Both the position numbers and the translations under genes were made by a program. A stretch of 64,000 bases of DNA, from NCBI GenBank assembly GCA_033239125.1, contig BSWB01000006.1, forward strand, positions 117,164,242 to 117,228,241, given 5' to 3'. Under the pieces are notes generated by a model. That model ran no database searches. It worked only from the letters and a program-made list of their open reading frames with translations, and was not told the origin of the DNA. Numbering within the stretch: position 1 is the first letter of the stretch; every line of letters starts with the position of its first letter. Below, piece by piece: positions 32,913-44,500 of the stretch. Origin of the DNA: Fagopyrum homotropicum (Eukaryota; Streptophyta; Magnoliopsida; Caryophyllales; Polygonaceae).

Positions 32913-34855
32913 TCTATTATACTTACTAAAACAAAGCACGAGTTGATGAAGTGGCGCGCTGTGGACGCAAGATTTTTGAAATTGAGCTCTCACAATTAAA
33001 GCCAATAAATCTTTATTTTTTATACTATTTTTTAAGCATAAAATCTTTTATTATTAAAATAATAATTTTATAGAAACCAAATTTTTTATACTTACTAAAA
33101 CAGAGCACGGGTTGATGACGTGGCGCACTGTGGACGCATGATTTTTGAAATTGAGCTCCCACAATTAAAGTCAATAAATCTTTATTTTTTACACTAATTT
33201 TTAAACCATAAAATATTTTATTATTAAAATAATAATTTTATAGAAATCAAATCAATTTTTTAATAATAAAAAAATTAATCGAATTAGCTTTAACAATCAA
33301 ATCACCTTAACAACCAAATCATTTTTTTAATAAATAAATATTTATAAAAATATATTAAAAGATATTGCGATTTTGATTTCCCTATTAATTATATTTTCGG
33401 TTAGGATTTTTATTCGACGGATTTTTTTTCGAACGTTCCATCAGATTTTTCCATGGTTCGCTTAGAACTTTTATGTTTTACATATTTGTCGAACAAAATT
33501 TATTTTTTTGAAACTACAACTCTACGTTACGTGCGAGGTTTATTTAAATTGATTTTGAATTGAATTTTATTTTCGAAATGTTCCATGAGATTTTAAGCGA
33601 ACAATTATTTTTTGATAAAATCCATCAAAATTTACGTTGTTTTTTTTTTTTGAAAAATACCTATAAATATATAATAAAATTTTACATGATTCCATTGGAT
33701 TTTTTTGATAGTTTTTTAAATAAAAAATTTCCATTTAATCAACAAAATTGATTTCCATTTTGACGTTAAATTGATTTCCATTGTTGTTATATCTTTTTAT
33801 TATGGATTTTAATTAAATTGGTTTCGATTTCATTTCCATTTTAGTTATATTTTTTGTTAGGATTTTTATTCGAACGAATTTTTTTTTCGAACGTTCCATG
33901 TGATTTTTTTCATGGTTCCCTTTGAACTTTTTATGTTTTACAAATTTGTCGAAAAAAATTTATTTTTTTGGAACTAAAATTTTTACGTTATGGGCGAGTC
34001 TATATCTACTACTAGAGCATTATACATGACAGTTTACGTGGTGCGTTGTGAGAGTAGTATTTCGAAATGGAGCTCCCACAATTTTTTATTGAAATTGTAT
34101 AATTAACAATCGTTTTTCTATTGTTTCATCCCTTGATTTGATTTTTAACCGTAACCCCGTGTATCTGATCTATTTTCAAGTTATTAAAAAAAAAATTGAC
34201 GTGTACACCTTTTTTTATGTTAATTTTATTTATTTATTGATTTTCTTCCACCCATCAGCAAATAAGTTATTTTTAGATAATAGTTATCGGACTTTGAAGT
34301 TAATTTTGAATTAAATTAAATTTTTTTAAAACTTTTTTAGCTTGTAGATATAGACCGCGTTATATTAATTAAATTTTTATTTAATTATGTTAAGTTTCTT
34401 AGCTTGTAGATCACATAAATTTTTTGTAATTTTAATAATTAAAAATAAAATTAACTAATTAACTAATAGATTTATAGTCGAAAAATAATTAATTAAAATA
34501 AAATTTTTAATACACCAATAAGCATTATAATCCAAAAAAAAAACAAAAGAGTTGTTAAATACAAAAAAATTGTAAAATTAAATTGTTACCCATTGACCAA
34601 GAAAAAAATCCTCAAACTCATTACATAATCGGAAAAAAACAAAAATGTTGTTATATATATATATAATAATATTATTATTCTATTAAGTATGTCCATAGTA
34701 TAATCTCATTTAGTAAATTTATCCTTAATAAAATAATGTTGGTAAGTCGATTAGATTAGAAAAGTATACAAAACAAAAGCACGTAAAAAAACCAATTTCA
34801 CAATATTCTTTCTCATTTTTTTCAAAACCCGCACAAGGTGCGGGTATTATACTAG
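32913..34855 (+). mobile_element. Second Helitron-like element, non-autonomous
   Basis: The 3' end repeats the signature at 14.9 kb: hairpin CCCGCAC-AAG-GTGCGGG (34828-34844), then TATTATACTAG ending at 34855 before a host T. A 5'-type end, TCTATTATACTTACTAAAAC, starts at 32913 after A. Another candidate start, TCTACTACTAGAGCATTATA, lies at 34005. A 169-bp unit is tandemly duplicated at 32918 and 33087, and a block of about 115 bp starting TTTTTCGAACGTTCCAT is repeated near 33424 and 33886. No helicase coding is present. The true 5' limit is uncertain. Confidence 0.6.
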
Positions 34856-35093
34856 TTAGTACACATTTATTAGTTCAAAATATTTATACTTTTAGTTCAA
34901 AGTTTTGATACTATTAGTTTAAACATTTTCTATTATTAGTTAATATTTATTTTAAATTCTGTAAAAATGAATAACCCATTACTTCAAATTATTTGAACTA
35001 AGATAACAAAAAATTTAAATGACTTATACATAAATTTTAAACTAAAAAGTATTTGTCGGAAAAAAAAAACAAAAAAGACACGACGCACTGATC
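34856..35093. other. AT-rich spacer between the Helitron end and the solo LTR
   Basis: Short runs of TTAGTTCAAA-like sequence recur, and I see no gene or element end. Confidence 0.5.
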
Positions 35094-35098
35094 ACCGG

Positions 35099-36925
35099 TG
35101 TAACACCCGGTTTTTCACGTCACCGCCCTTGCGTGACAATGGTCTGCGGTCGCGACCAAATGCTCTTATCGCGGTCGCGGCGTGGTCTAGCCGCGGGTGC
35201 GGCTGGCCCGAAATTTCGCGCGATTTGTTTTTATCCTCTTTCCTTTCTTAGAAGACCCGATCTTCTATCTTATGGGTCGTCTTCCTCTATCTCTAAACCT
35301 AGTTTTATACCTGTCCTCTCCCTAGTCGTGCCTCTTTTAACGTACCGCCTCTTTTCCCTCTTGCTTTCTCCTTTTACTTTCTTGTTTCCTTCGACCTTGA
35401 GCCTCAAGCTGCAGCCTTCATTCCGCGATTAACTCTGCAGTTCCCAGTATGTATTCCTTCTCTCGTGCATTATTCATTCCCCATCTTTCTCCTTCTTTCC
35501 TCTTGACAAGAATCAAGATCGAGTCTTATTTCTAGTGTCGTCAATGTTTGGTTGTTGTGTATGTATCCAAGCTCTAGGGGTTGAGTGTGGACGTGTGAGC
35601 AACACAAAGGAAGCTAAGCCGGCCTGGTGGAGTTCTGCAGCCAAAGAGAACTTCAACGGTTTTGCTCTGGTGCACTACCGCCCCCGCGGCTTCACCCTAC
35701 TGCCCCTGCGGTTTCGCCCAGACGCCGCCCCGCGCCTTTTGTCACCGCGGTCGCGGCTTCAGTGTCTTGTCGGCGCGCCCACGCTTCTTTTCGCCCGCGG
35801 TCGCGTCTTACCTCCAGTGGCTACCGTATTTTGGTAAGTCACTTCCATCATTGCTTCCTTATCCCTGTGTGGAGTTAGATCATGTTAGGCTGGACCTAGA
35901 TGAACTAGGGTGAATGCCAGTTAGTGGCTTGTGGTTTCCTAAGAGTTGGTTATTGTTTGAGATCCTTTGATCATGTGATGATGATGTTGATCTCCGAGGA
36001 TCTTAAGACTAGAAGTTGGAACCTTCTAGCACGTTGTTGCAGACCTTGTAAAGGTCAATGAGACTAAAAGTGCAAACTTCTAGCATTTGAGATAGTTTCT
36101 GATTTGGAATGCTTTGTCTGAGCAGGCATAAATCCTTTCATGCAGCAAGTTGAGCAGTTTAGCTGATTTGAGTTTACCTTGATCCATGTAAGTACCTTAG
36201 ACTTACTTAGATGTGTTCCGTGTATCGGTTTGACTGTATTGGTGGTGTTTGTTTACTTTATGGTTATAACGGAAAACCGTACTAGGACGACCTTATACCG
36301 TAATTGGCTCAAGTATCTGATAACCGGACGGTGACCACTTGTCCAGTTCTACAAGATTGGGAGGTTCTCTTACGACCAGGCCCACAAGTAACGGATAAAT
36401 GCATATGATCTATTTCCGTCGAAAACGGAAACAAGAGCGAGTTTCGGGAGATTCTCGTGTCACAAAAGAAGTTGAATTAGTAATGGATGACTTATTGAAA
36501 GATAATAACCGGCTTGTGTGTGAGCATGCTATATGTTTATACTTTATATGTGTTTGTGTCTTTACTGTTATTTTGATATCTAGAAAGTTAGCTAACGGTT
36601 TATACCGTCGTTGTAGACGCCCTGCAACTTAGAGATGCTGCTGAGTTATCCGGACGGCGTGGTCAGCCGGGGTTCCCGTACATTATAAGATGGGCTCTGA
36701 GTTTATTATTATTTGTTAGCGTCTTTGCAGTTGTTGTTGAACTCGACCGAGGGTCTTTCACTTTTACTTTCGTTATACATTTTTATTATATTTATCTATT
36801 TTAGTATTCATTTATTCGTGTCTTGTAGAAAGATCTAGCGGCATTGTTGTTACTTTGAGGGTCGGGACCCATTGTAAGGTCCTAACCTGTAACGCTCCGA
36901 ATTCCAAAAGATTTGGGGTGTTAGA
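35099..36925 (+). mobile_element. Solo LTR (1,827 bp), family with TGTAACACC ends
   Basis: It begins TGTAACACCCGG and ends GGGGTGTTAGA, where the final CA is mutated to GA. It is flanked by perfect ACCGG duplications (35094-35098 and 36926-36930). Its 3' part matches the solo LTR at 42529-44944 in several blocks, including TGGGAGGTTCTCT, GTGGTCAGCCGGG and GGTCGGGACCCATTGT. The 5' part is strikingly GC-rich, with repeated GCGGTCGCG motifs (35146, 35171, 35747, 35797). The element class is probably Ty3, inferred from the ends only. Confidence 0.9.
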
Positions 36926-36930
36926 ACCGG

Positions 36931-38755
36931 AATAAACATTCCGTACCTGAAACTTACGCTTAAACTTAATTATTATATTAGGCTACATAAACGACCAATA
37001 ATTTGCACATACTGTTCCTTTTTTACATATAAAATGATGTAAGTTTAAAAATATATAATTTCTAAAGAGATTTTAATCTCTTCACGTATGCTTTAAGCAA
37101 ATATTACTGTTACTAATTGTCTTCTGTACCCAAAATCATGAGATGTTGTCGGCCTGTTTCATTCAATAATTAAGCTCACAATTACTTAGCATTATATCGT
37201 AATTTTTTTAATCACGATTTTTGCACTGATCTATATAACATTAAATATACTTATTTTGAAGCTCTCTTTATTTATAAAAAAAATCGTTTTTAATCACGAT
37301 TTTTTTACTGTCCTTGACATAAATTAAAATTTTGTATTTAATTTGATAAAATATGAAAATTGACAGCTTGAATTAAAGTGGGATAAAGCTATCTAGCTAT
37401 CTATCTTTTTTAAATTGCCGAATCTTCAGGAAATTTGGGTCAAATTTATGAACTCCATAGGGTTTAGGGTCAAAATCACTATTTGAGATGATACATCAAG
37501 ATTTAAGCATCGATGCTCCAACTATTTTGCAAAGGGGTTTATAGCTATTGTCGCACACGTGGTGCAATTATATTGTTATTTTAAAATGTTTATACTGTTG
37601 GGTTATAGTTTCAAAAACAAAAATAAAATGAACACAAATCTAACCTATATGTAGATCCGTTTAAAAACCAACTTATTGTTGCTGATGGAGCTTATGACAG
37701 CTGATGAGAGCAAATTTTCATTTTCCTCACCTGTTTGGGAGCCACAACTTATGGTAGCTGATGAAGCTTATGGTAACTGATGCAATGGGTATTTCCATTA
37801 ATTCCCCAAGCGAAGTTTATGGGAACTGATGGAAAGATTGTTCATTAAATGTCCTCGATTTATTTTCTTTAGGCTGCACGTTCCAACTCTCGATCTATTT
37901 TCTTTAGTATTTCCCCCAATTTGTCTACTTTGCTCGATACAGGTAGCATCCTTCTCTCCTCCCTTGTTTTCTTCGTGAATCTACACTTCAAAGCATGAAG
38001 TAATATAAAAATCTAACAGCTATGCAATATCGTTTCTTATTGTAGCCCTCTTTAATTTTACTTCCAATAGTTGAGTTAAGGTTTTTTCAATTCTTTGATT
38101 CAACTGTTTTGTAGAACCCTATTTTTTGCCCAACATTGATAGATTCGCTAACTTGCTCGACACAAGTATGTATTCCTAATTCTTTGGCTCGTATATGTGT
38201 TATTCAAAATTGGAATCGGTCGATTATTGAGTTGTTTGTTGTGTTGGGAGGTTGTTGTTTCTTCCAATTCGCTAATTGAGTTATTGGGATCGCTTATCGA
38301 TCAAATTTTTGAGTTGTTTGTTGTGTTGGGAAGCTTTCTTTTCTTCTTTGCTTAGCTTATGATATTCTGATTCATGAAATCCCTAAATTAGTTTGTAACT
38401 GGTGTACTTTCTGATTCATGTAATCTTTAAATAATTGTAAACTCAATTTTGTAAGGATTCAAGTTTTAATCTTTTCTGGCTCAACTTTTGATATTCTCTT
38501 GACTTAAGAAAATTTGTATGTTCATGAACTTTGTTACACTGCTTACTCTTTCTTAAATGCCTATGCCAATATGAAATTAGTTTATAACTGATGTACTTTT
38601 CTTTGCTTGATTTGGTTGTTTTGGCTTCACGAATACTTTGTAGTAAGTTGTAGAACACATCCATATAATTTATATATGTAAATGTAATCTATATGAAATG
38701 AATATGATCATAGTCTAATCCTTTCAACGTATTATTCTTTATCATGTTCAAGTGT
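36931..38755. other. AT-rich spacer with short degenerate repeats
   Basis: No coding signal with recognizable domains is visible. At 37676-37835 a phrase like CTTATGGTARCTGATG recurs about five times, which resembles the subterminal part of a DNA transposon or MITE. CT-rich leader-like sequence lies near 37860-37980. Confidence 0.45.
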
Positions 38756-38759
38756 GAAA

Positions 38760-39215
38760 ATGGCATGTGAAAATGGCATCGAGGTGCTTGCCCACAATCT
38801 GTTCAATGATATTGTTGGAATTTTAATGATTATGGGATGTTTTTACCATGGTAAGTTCTCTGAGGCAATTGAGTCATTTGAGGCAATGAAGAAGAAAAAC
38901 ATTAATGGGCATGAGTATTAGGTCATGGCCAGACAAGAGCATTATGAGCATATGCTTGAGCTGTACTATAGGCATGGAGTCATGAATGAGCTTGAGGAAT
39001 ATATGAAGACATTGCCAATTGAACGTGTTATCTCCATGTTGACACTAGTGATTGATGCTTGTAGGGAGTATGGTCATGAACATATGGGACAATGGACTTT
39101 AGAGAAACCGAATCTTCCAGTTCCTTCTCATAAAGTTCTTCATTGCCATCTGAACCTATTTGTGGATGCATATCGTCTGCATGATCGGCTTTGGAGAAAG
39201 ACCTTTATACTATAA
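38760..39215 (+). pseudogene. PPR-protein gene fragment (E-motif region)
   Basis: Reading forward, an upstream piece (GKFSEAIESFEAMKKKN) resembles a pentatricopeptide unit. After a stop it continues as HYEHMLELYYRHG, then ELEEYMKTLP and IDACREYGHEHMGQW. This order matches the C-terminal E-motif region of plant PLS-class PPR proteins, which act in RNA editing or processing in organelles. Only about 150 codons remain, with a TAG near 38921 and no full repeat array, so this is a relic. The 5' part is missing, and the copia element begins about 200 bases downstream. A retroposed or transposon-carried fragment is also possible. Confidence 0.55.
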
Positions 39216-39229
39216 TCTTAACTACTCAA

Positions 39230-39395
39230 ACAATTTCATATGATATGTCATTACAACTATACATAGTTCAATTGAAGTTGTGTCGTTGTCAATTAACATT
39301 TGTTGATAATTCAATTGAAGTTGTGTCCTTGTCAATCTAATTCTTCCAACTATAGACAATTTCATATGCTATGCCATTACAACTATTCATAGTTC
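39230..39395. repeat. 126-bp imperfect tandem repeat next to the copia 5' boundary
   Basis: The phrase CAATTTCATATGMTATG followed by CATTACAACTAT occurs near 39230 and again near 39356. TCAATTGAAGTTGTGTC also occurs twice between them. No coding is present. Confidence 0.5.
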
Positions 39396-39399
39396 TTCG

Positions 39400-40206
39400 C
39401 TTTGAACTTTTTTCATTGAATGTGGTGAAACAGATCATCTCGTTAAGGAATGTTCACAAAAGAAGAGGACCAGCTTTAAGAAGAATGATCAGAAGAAGAA
39501 AGCTATGGTTGCTTCATGGAGTGATTCAGATTCCTCAAATAAATCAGAAGACGAAAGAGAACAAGCAAACCTCTGTGTAATGGCCGATCATGAAGAAGAT
39601 TCAAATCTCTATGTTGATAATGTGGTAAGTATCATCATGTCCCAACCTAAATATGATCTCACACAATTCGCTAAAGATATTATCATATGTGATAAAGAAC
39701 ACAGAGTAAGGATACGTTCCTTGAAACAAAAGCTTCTCAAACAAGAGAAAAGACTAAGTGATATGTCTTTGGAGATTGAAAATCTTAACACCGAAAAGTT
39801 AGACCTTGATATTAATATCAAGACCTTGGAATCTGAAAATGCAATTCTCGAGGGCAATATTTCTTCTCTCCATCGAGAATACATTGATTTAGAGAAAGAA
39901 AAGGTTGATCTAACAGTGACGTGTCAAGACCAGAAGGCTGCACTTATTCAATTCACTCGTTCGAAAGCCACCCTTGAAAGGATGATGGGTGAGCAACAAT
40001 CTTCTCTTAACAAAAATGGTATAAGATATCATGTCAGTTTTCCTAGAAAAATAACTACCACTTTTGTCAAGGCTAAGGGAAGTATTCATATGCCCACATG
40101 TTTCTACTGTTGTAAAAAGGGTCATGTCAAATCTACATGTCCATATAGAAGAAATGATCCTTACATCATTAGAAACACTTATCCTCTATGTTTAAGGAAA
40201 CATTAA
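39400..40206 (+). pseudogene. Sirevirus-like Gag C-terminal part with zinc knuckles and coiled coil
   Basis: The frame starts inside a first zinc knuckle (ECGETDHLVKEC) whose leading Cys is lost. An acidic stretch follows, then a long heptad-rich coiled coil (residues rich in L, E and K, 39690-39960) and a second, complete CCHC knuckle (CFYCCKKGHVKSTC) near 40110. Zinc knuckles bind the element RNA during packaging. The N-terminal gag domain is missing. A stop at about 40204 and a frame change separate it from the protease, which starts about 75 bases later. Confidence 0.8.
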
Positions 40207-40278
40207 GCAAATATGGGTTCCTAAAGGTACTAGACCACCAAACTTGATTGAGCCTGAATAAGGACCAAAATATGTCAT

Positions 40279-41580
40279 TTGGTCGACCCGGAAAGGTTGA
40301 TGTTTGTTGTTTTGCAGGATATCACCAAGGTAAAGGAGCATAAATGGATATTAGATAGTGGTTGCTCAAGACATATGAGTGGAAAAAGCTCATTGTTCTC
40401 ACATTTAAAGAAGCAATCATCTGGAACCGTTACGCTTGGTGATAAAGAAAAGTATGTCATTATTGGCATTGGTAAAATATGTTATAATTCATCTAACTAT
40501 ATTGATGATGTATATCTTGTTGACGGTTTGAAGTATAACTTGCTTAGCATCTCTCAAATTTGTGATAAAGGCAACAAGGTAATGTTTGATTCGGAAAAAT
40601 GTGAAGTTCTAGACAAGACGTCGGATGACATTGTGCTTACTGCTCCTAGATATAACAATGTTTATTCTATGAGTACTAACCAAGTTTTAGAAACTAAGCT
40701 AAAGTGTCTCAAGGCCTTAACTGATGATCCAAGGCTTTGGCATAGAAGACTTGGTCACGTAAGTATGCATACAATGCAGAAGTTACTTTCAAAGGATTTG
40801 GTACGTGGCTTGCCAAACCTAAACTTCAAGGTAGATGACCTATGTAAAGCTTGTACACAACGTAAACAAATAAGAGGTTCATTTAAACCAAAGAAGGTTG
40901 TAATTTCTTCTCGACCCATTGAACTTTTACCTATTGATCTTTGTGGTCCTATGCGTGTCAAATCTCCCAAAGGTAAACAATACATCCTTGTTATTGTGGA
41001 TGATTTTTCTCGTTTTACATGGATATCATTCTTACGGAAAAAATCTGAAGCATTGTTTGAGTTTTCAAAATTATGTAAGGAGTTGCAAACTTTGAAAAAC
41101 CTACCAATCGTTTCTATAAGAAGTGATTATGGTAGAGAATTTGATCAACTAAAATTTGATCTGTTTTATGCAAAATATGGTATTTCACACATCTTTCCAG
41201 CTCCTAGAACTCCTCAATAAAACGGGGTTGTGGAACGTTAAAATCGCACCTTGGAGGATATGTCTAGTACTATGCTTTTAGAAAATAGTTTGCCAAAACT
41301 TTTTTGGGTTGAAGTAGTAAACACTGCTAACTACATCTTGAATAGATGTTTAATTTGCCCTATTTTGAAAAAGACTCCTTATGAACTCTTCAAGGATAGA
41401 AAACCTAATATTTCTTGTTTTAAACCCTTTGGATGCACATGCTTTGTCCATAACAATTGCAAAGATAACCTTTGTAAATTTGATGCACATAGTGACGAAG
41501 CAGTATTCATTGGATATGCTTCAAATAGCAAAGCTTATCGTGTTTGTTGAAGAAAGTATTTATGTCATATTTGATTAAAA
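40279..41580 (+). pseudogene. Sirevirus-like protease and integrase, interrupted by stops
   Basis: The aspartic protease motif LDSGCSRHM lies at about 40353-40379. It is followed by the GAG-pre-integrase region (LWHRRLGHVS), with its zinc-binding histidines and the later CKAC cysteines. The integrase core shows the first D in PIDLCGPM and the second in RSDYGREF. The region expected to hold the catalytic E is crossed by TAA at 41218 and by a second TAA at 41239. The frame then continues (LPKLFWVEVVNTANYILNR, KTPYELFKDRKPN) to about 41545, where a shift occurs. Integrase inserts the cDNA into host chromosomes. This copy could not make a full enzyme. Confidence 0.85.
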
Positions 41581-41593
41581 CAATGATGGTACT

Positions 41594-44500
41594 TTGAGTG
41601 AAAGTTTTGCAGATCTAAATCTGAATCAACGAGGAGATCACAATTCTGATGAAGAGGAAGATCCTAAGGCTCAAGAAAAGAATATGCAAGAGAAGATTCA
41701 AGATACCGGAGAAAACTCTCAAGACCTTGAAACACATCTTCAAGACCTTGAAACAGAAAACTGCGATGACAGAACTCCGTTTCAAGGCCTTGAAACCCAA
41801 CTTCAAGGCCTTGAGATAGGATCCAAGGGCAACACTCCAACGGTACCTGAATTCAGTCAAGCATATGAGCCTCAATCTTCAGGATATGTTCCGTCTTACA
41901 AACAAAGGAAGTTTCAACATTCTTCATACCATCCATAAGAGAATGTGATCTTAGATCCAAAGCCAGGAATTCAAACTCGATCTAAAGTGAACAACCTATG
42001 TGTGTTCTTTGTGTTCGTGTCTCTTATTGAGCTGAAGAATTATGTTCAAGCTCTTCAAGAACCCGACTGGATCATTGCCATGCAAAATGAACTAAATGAG
42101 TTTGAGAGAAACAATGTTTGGACTCTTACTACAAAACCAAAGCATCAATACGTAATTGACACGAAATGGGTTTTTCGAAACAAGTTGGATGAAAACGGTA
42201 AAGTCATTCGAAATAAAGCACGACTTGTAGCTCAAGGATATAACCAAGAGGAAGGTATTGATTATGAGGAGACTTTTACTCTAGTTGCCAGGTTAGAAGC
42301 CATACGTATGCTACTTGCATTTGCATCTTTCATGAGCATAAAGTTATTTCAAATGGATGTAAAATGTGCTTTTCTAAATGGCTTCTTAGAAGAAGAAGTC
42401 TACGTTACTCAACCACCTGGTTTTGAAAATGATGATTTTCCGGATCATGTTTTTAAATTAGATAAGCTCTTTACGGTCTTAAGCAAGCTCATCGAGCTTG
42501 GTATGAAAGATTGTCCAAGTATCTCCTTTGTAATAACCGAAAATTTTAAAACTTCGTTTAACACTGAATTTAACCGGACTCCGATCCGCCAACCGTATCC
42601 TGTAAATGAAGTTAAAACGAGATTCAACTTCTATCATTTTATGTGACCTAATTCACATAAAATGATAAATACTGTCACCGGAAATAAATTACATACCTTT
42701 AAAATAAAATAATAATTTACAATACGGAATATAATTTCGTAAAAATTTCCGCAAATGTCCTACCGATCCGTACGAGTAACGGGTTCGCTTCAGCTCGTTT
42801 CTTAAAGAAAGAGGAGACCCAATTACAATAAGTACCGCAGTCCAGCCCATCCTTAATCTTCTAATTTAAAATCTATTTAACCTAACCCTAAATTATACCC
42901 TAATCTAACCTGTAACCCCTCCCTTACCTTCAGACGCCACGCCGCTTGCCTGGGAGAAGAGACGCCACGCCGCTTGCCTGGGAGAAGAGCCGCTACGCCG
43001 CACGCCAGAGACTCCACCCGGGTGTTGCCCAGCCGGCCATTTTGGAACCTCGGTAAGCCTTGCAAACCCTTCTATCGTCAACCTCGTCCTCTTCTTCCTG
43101 CACGTAACTAATGGGCCTCATCGATGAACCTGAACCGAACAGCATCAACACGAGGCGCCGGAGGAGTGCAGCAGCGGAACCGATCAAGACTGCGATCAAG
43201 AACGCCGGCACTGCAGTATGTAAGTATCCACCTTACTCCGTCGTTCTTTCCTTCGCTTTCCGGTGCTAACTAGGACGCCGCGTGTGCTGCAGAAGTTCGA
43301 GGGAGAAGAGCAGTGCAACGGCGAGCCAGTTGGGACCCTTGTGAACCACCTTGTAGAATCGAACCGGACTAGCCTCTCCTTCGAGTACGTGACGAGTGTG
43401 ACGGTGCGTTCATCCCTCACCTGTATGCTTATACGTTATACTACATTGTAGGAGTAAATGAGTAGAATGAAAGCTTGAATATTTATACAGTATATATGTA
43501 TAGATCTATATATAGATATAGGTATATGTGTCAGTGAATATATACACGGACGTGTATAGTTATATAGATATGCGAGGATGGACGAATTGTTATGTAGAAG
43601 TGTGGGATACGGGTATATATATATATATATATGGATGTATAAGTCGGAGTATGTGTAATTTGTATAGAAGCATAAGGATAGTAGACTCTTGTAAATTATG
43701 TAGGAATATATTTGTGGGTATCATATTAGAGTAAATAGATATATGTGTTACGTATATAAGTACGAGTTTGGAACTATGGAATTATGTAGACATATATAAA
43801 TACCGAGTAGTTACGGAAGTATACGAGTTAGGGAAAGTAAGAGTATGTACATGCCTATATATATATATATACCTGGGTAAGAGTAGAGTGGTTCCAAGCT
43901 ATAAATTATAAATTATAAGAACTATCAGAGAGAAACAAATCATAGAAAACAAATCCTAAAAGAATTTAGTAGAACTCAAGAGTAAACTTTGAGAACTTTC
44001 GACACTAAGGGTAAAATGGTCTTTTACCGTAAGAGAGCTTTTTCTGTAACTCCTTCGCAAGAGGTTGGACATCGAGATGTGATTTTGATCCACATGCCTT
44101 ATTTGACAGGCGTTTGAGTTACCACGAGTACGGACTGTTTTGAGACTTGTTAGAGTGTGTTTTGACTCAGGTAAGTCCTTGCGACTTACTTAGCCAGTTT
44201 CTGGATATTAGTTGAGTGATAGTGGTTGTGTGTGCTATGTGCGTGTTTTTAATAATAATAACTTGCTAGGACGACCGTTATTATTATGTTTAAGGCCCAA
44301 GTGTATGTATAACGGGCCGTGACATCACTGCCCAGCTCTGACAGGAGACTGGGAGGTTCTCTATACCCAGACCAGGCAGGTACAAGGTGAGATGTATCGG
44401 ATCCATTCCTGATGGTTACACGGGGGCGGAGATGAGGTTTGTGAATCCCTCGTGTCACAAAATAAGTATCATTAGCGTGAACGAGTAACTTAACTTAAGA

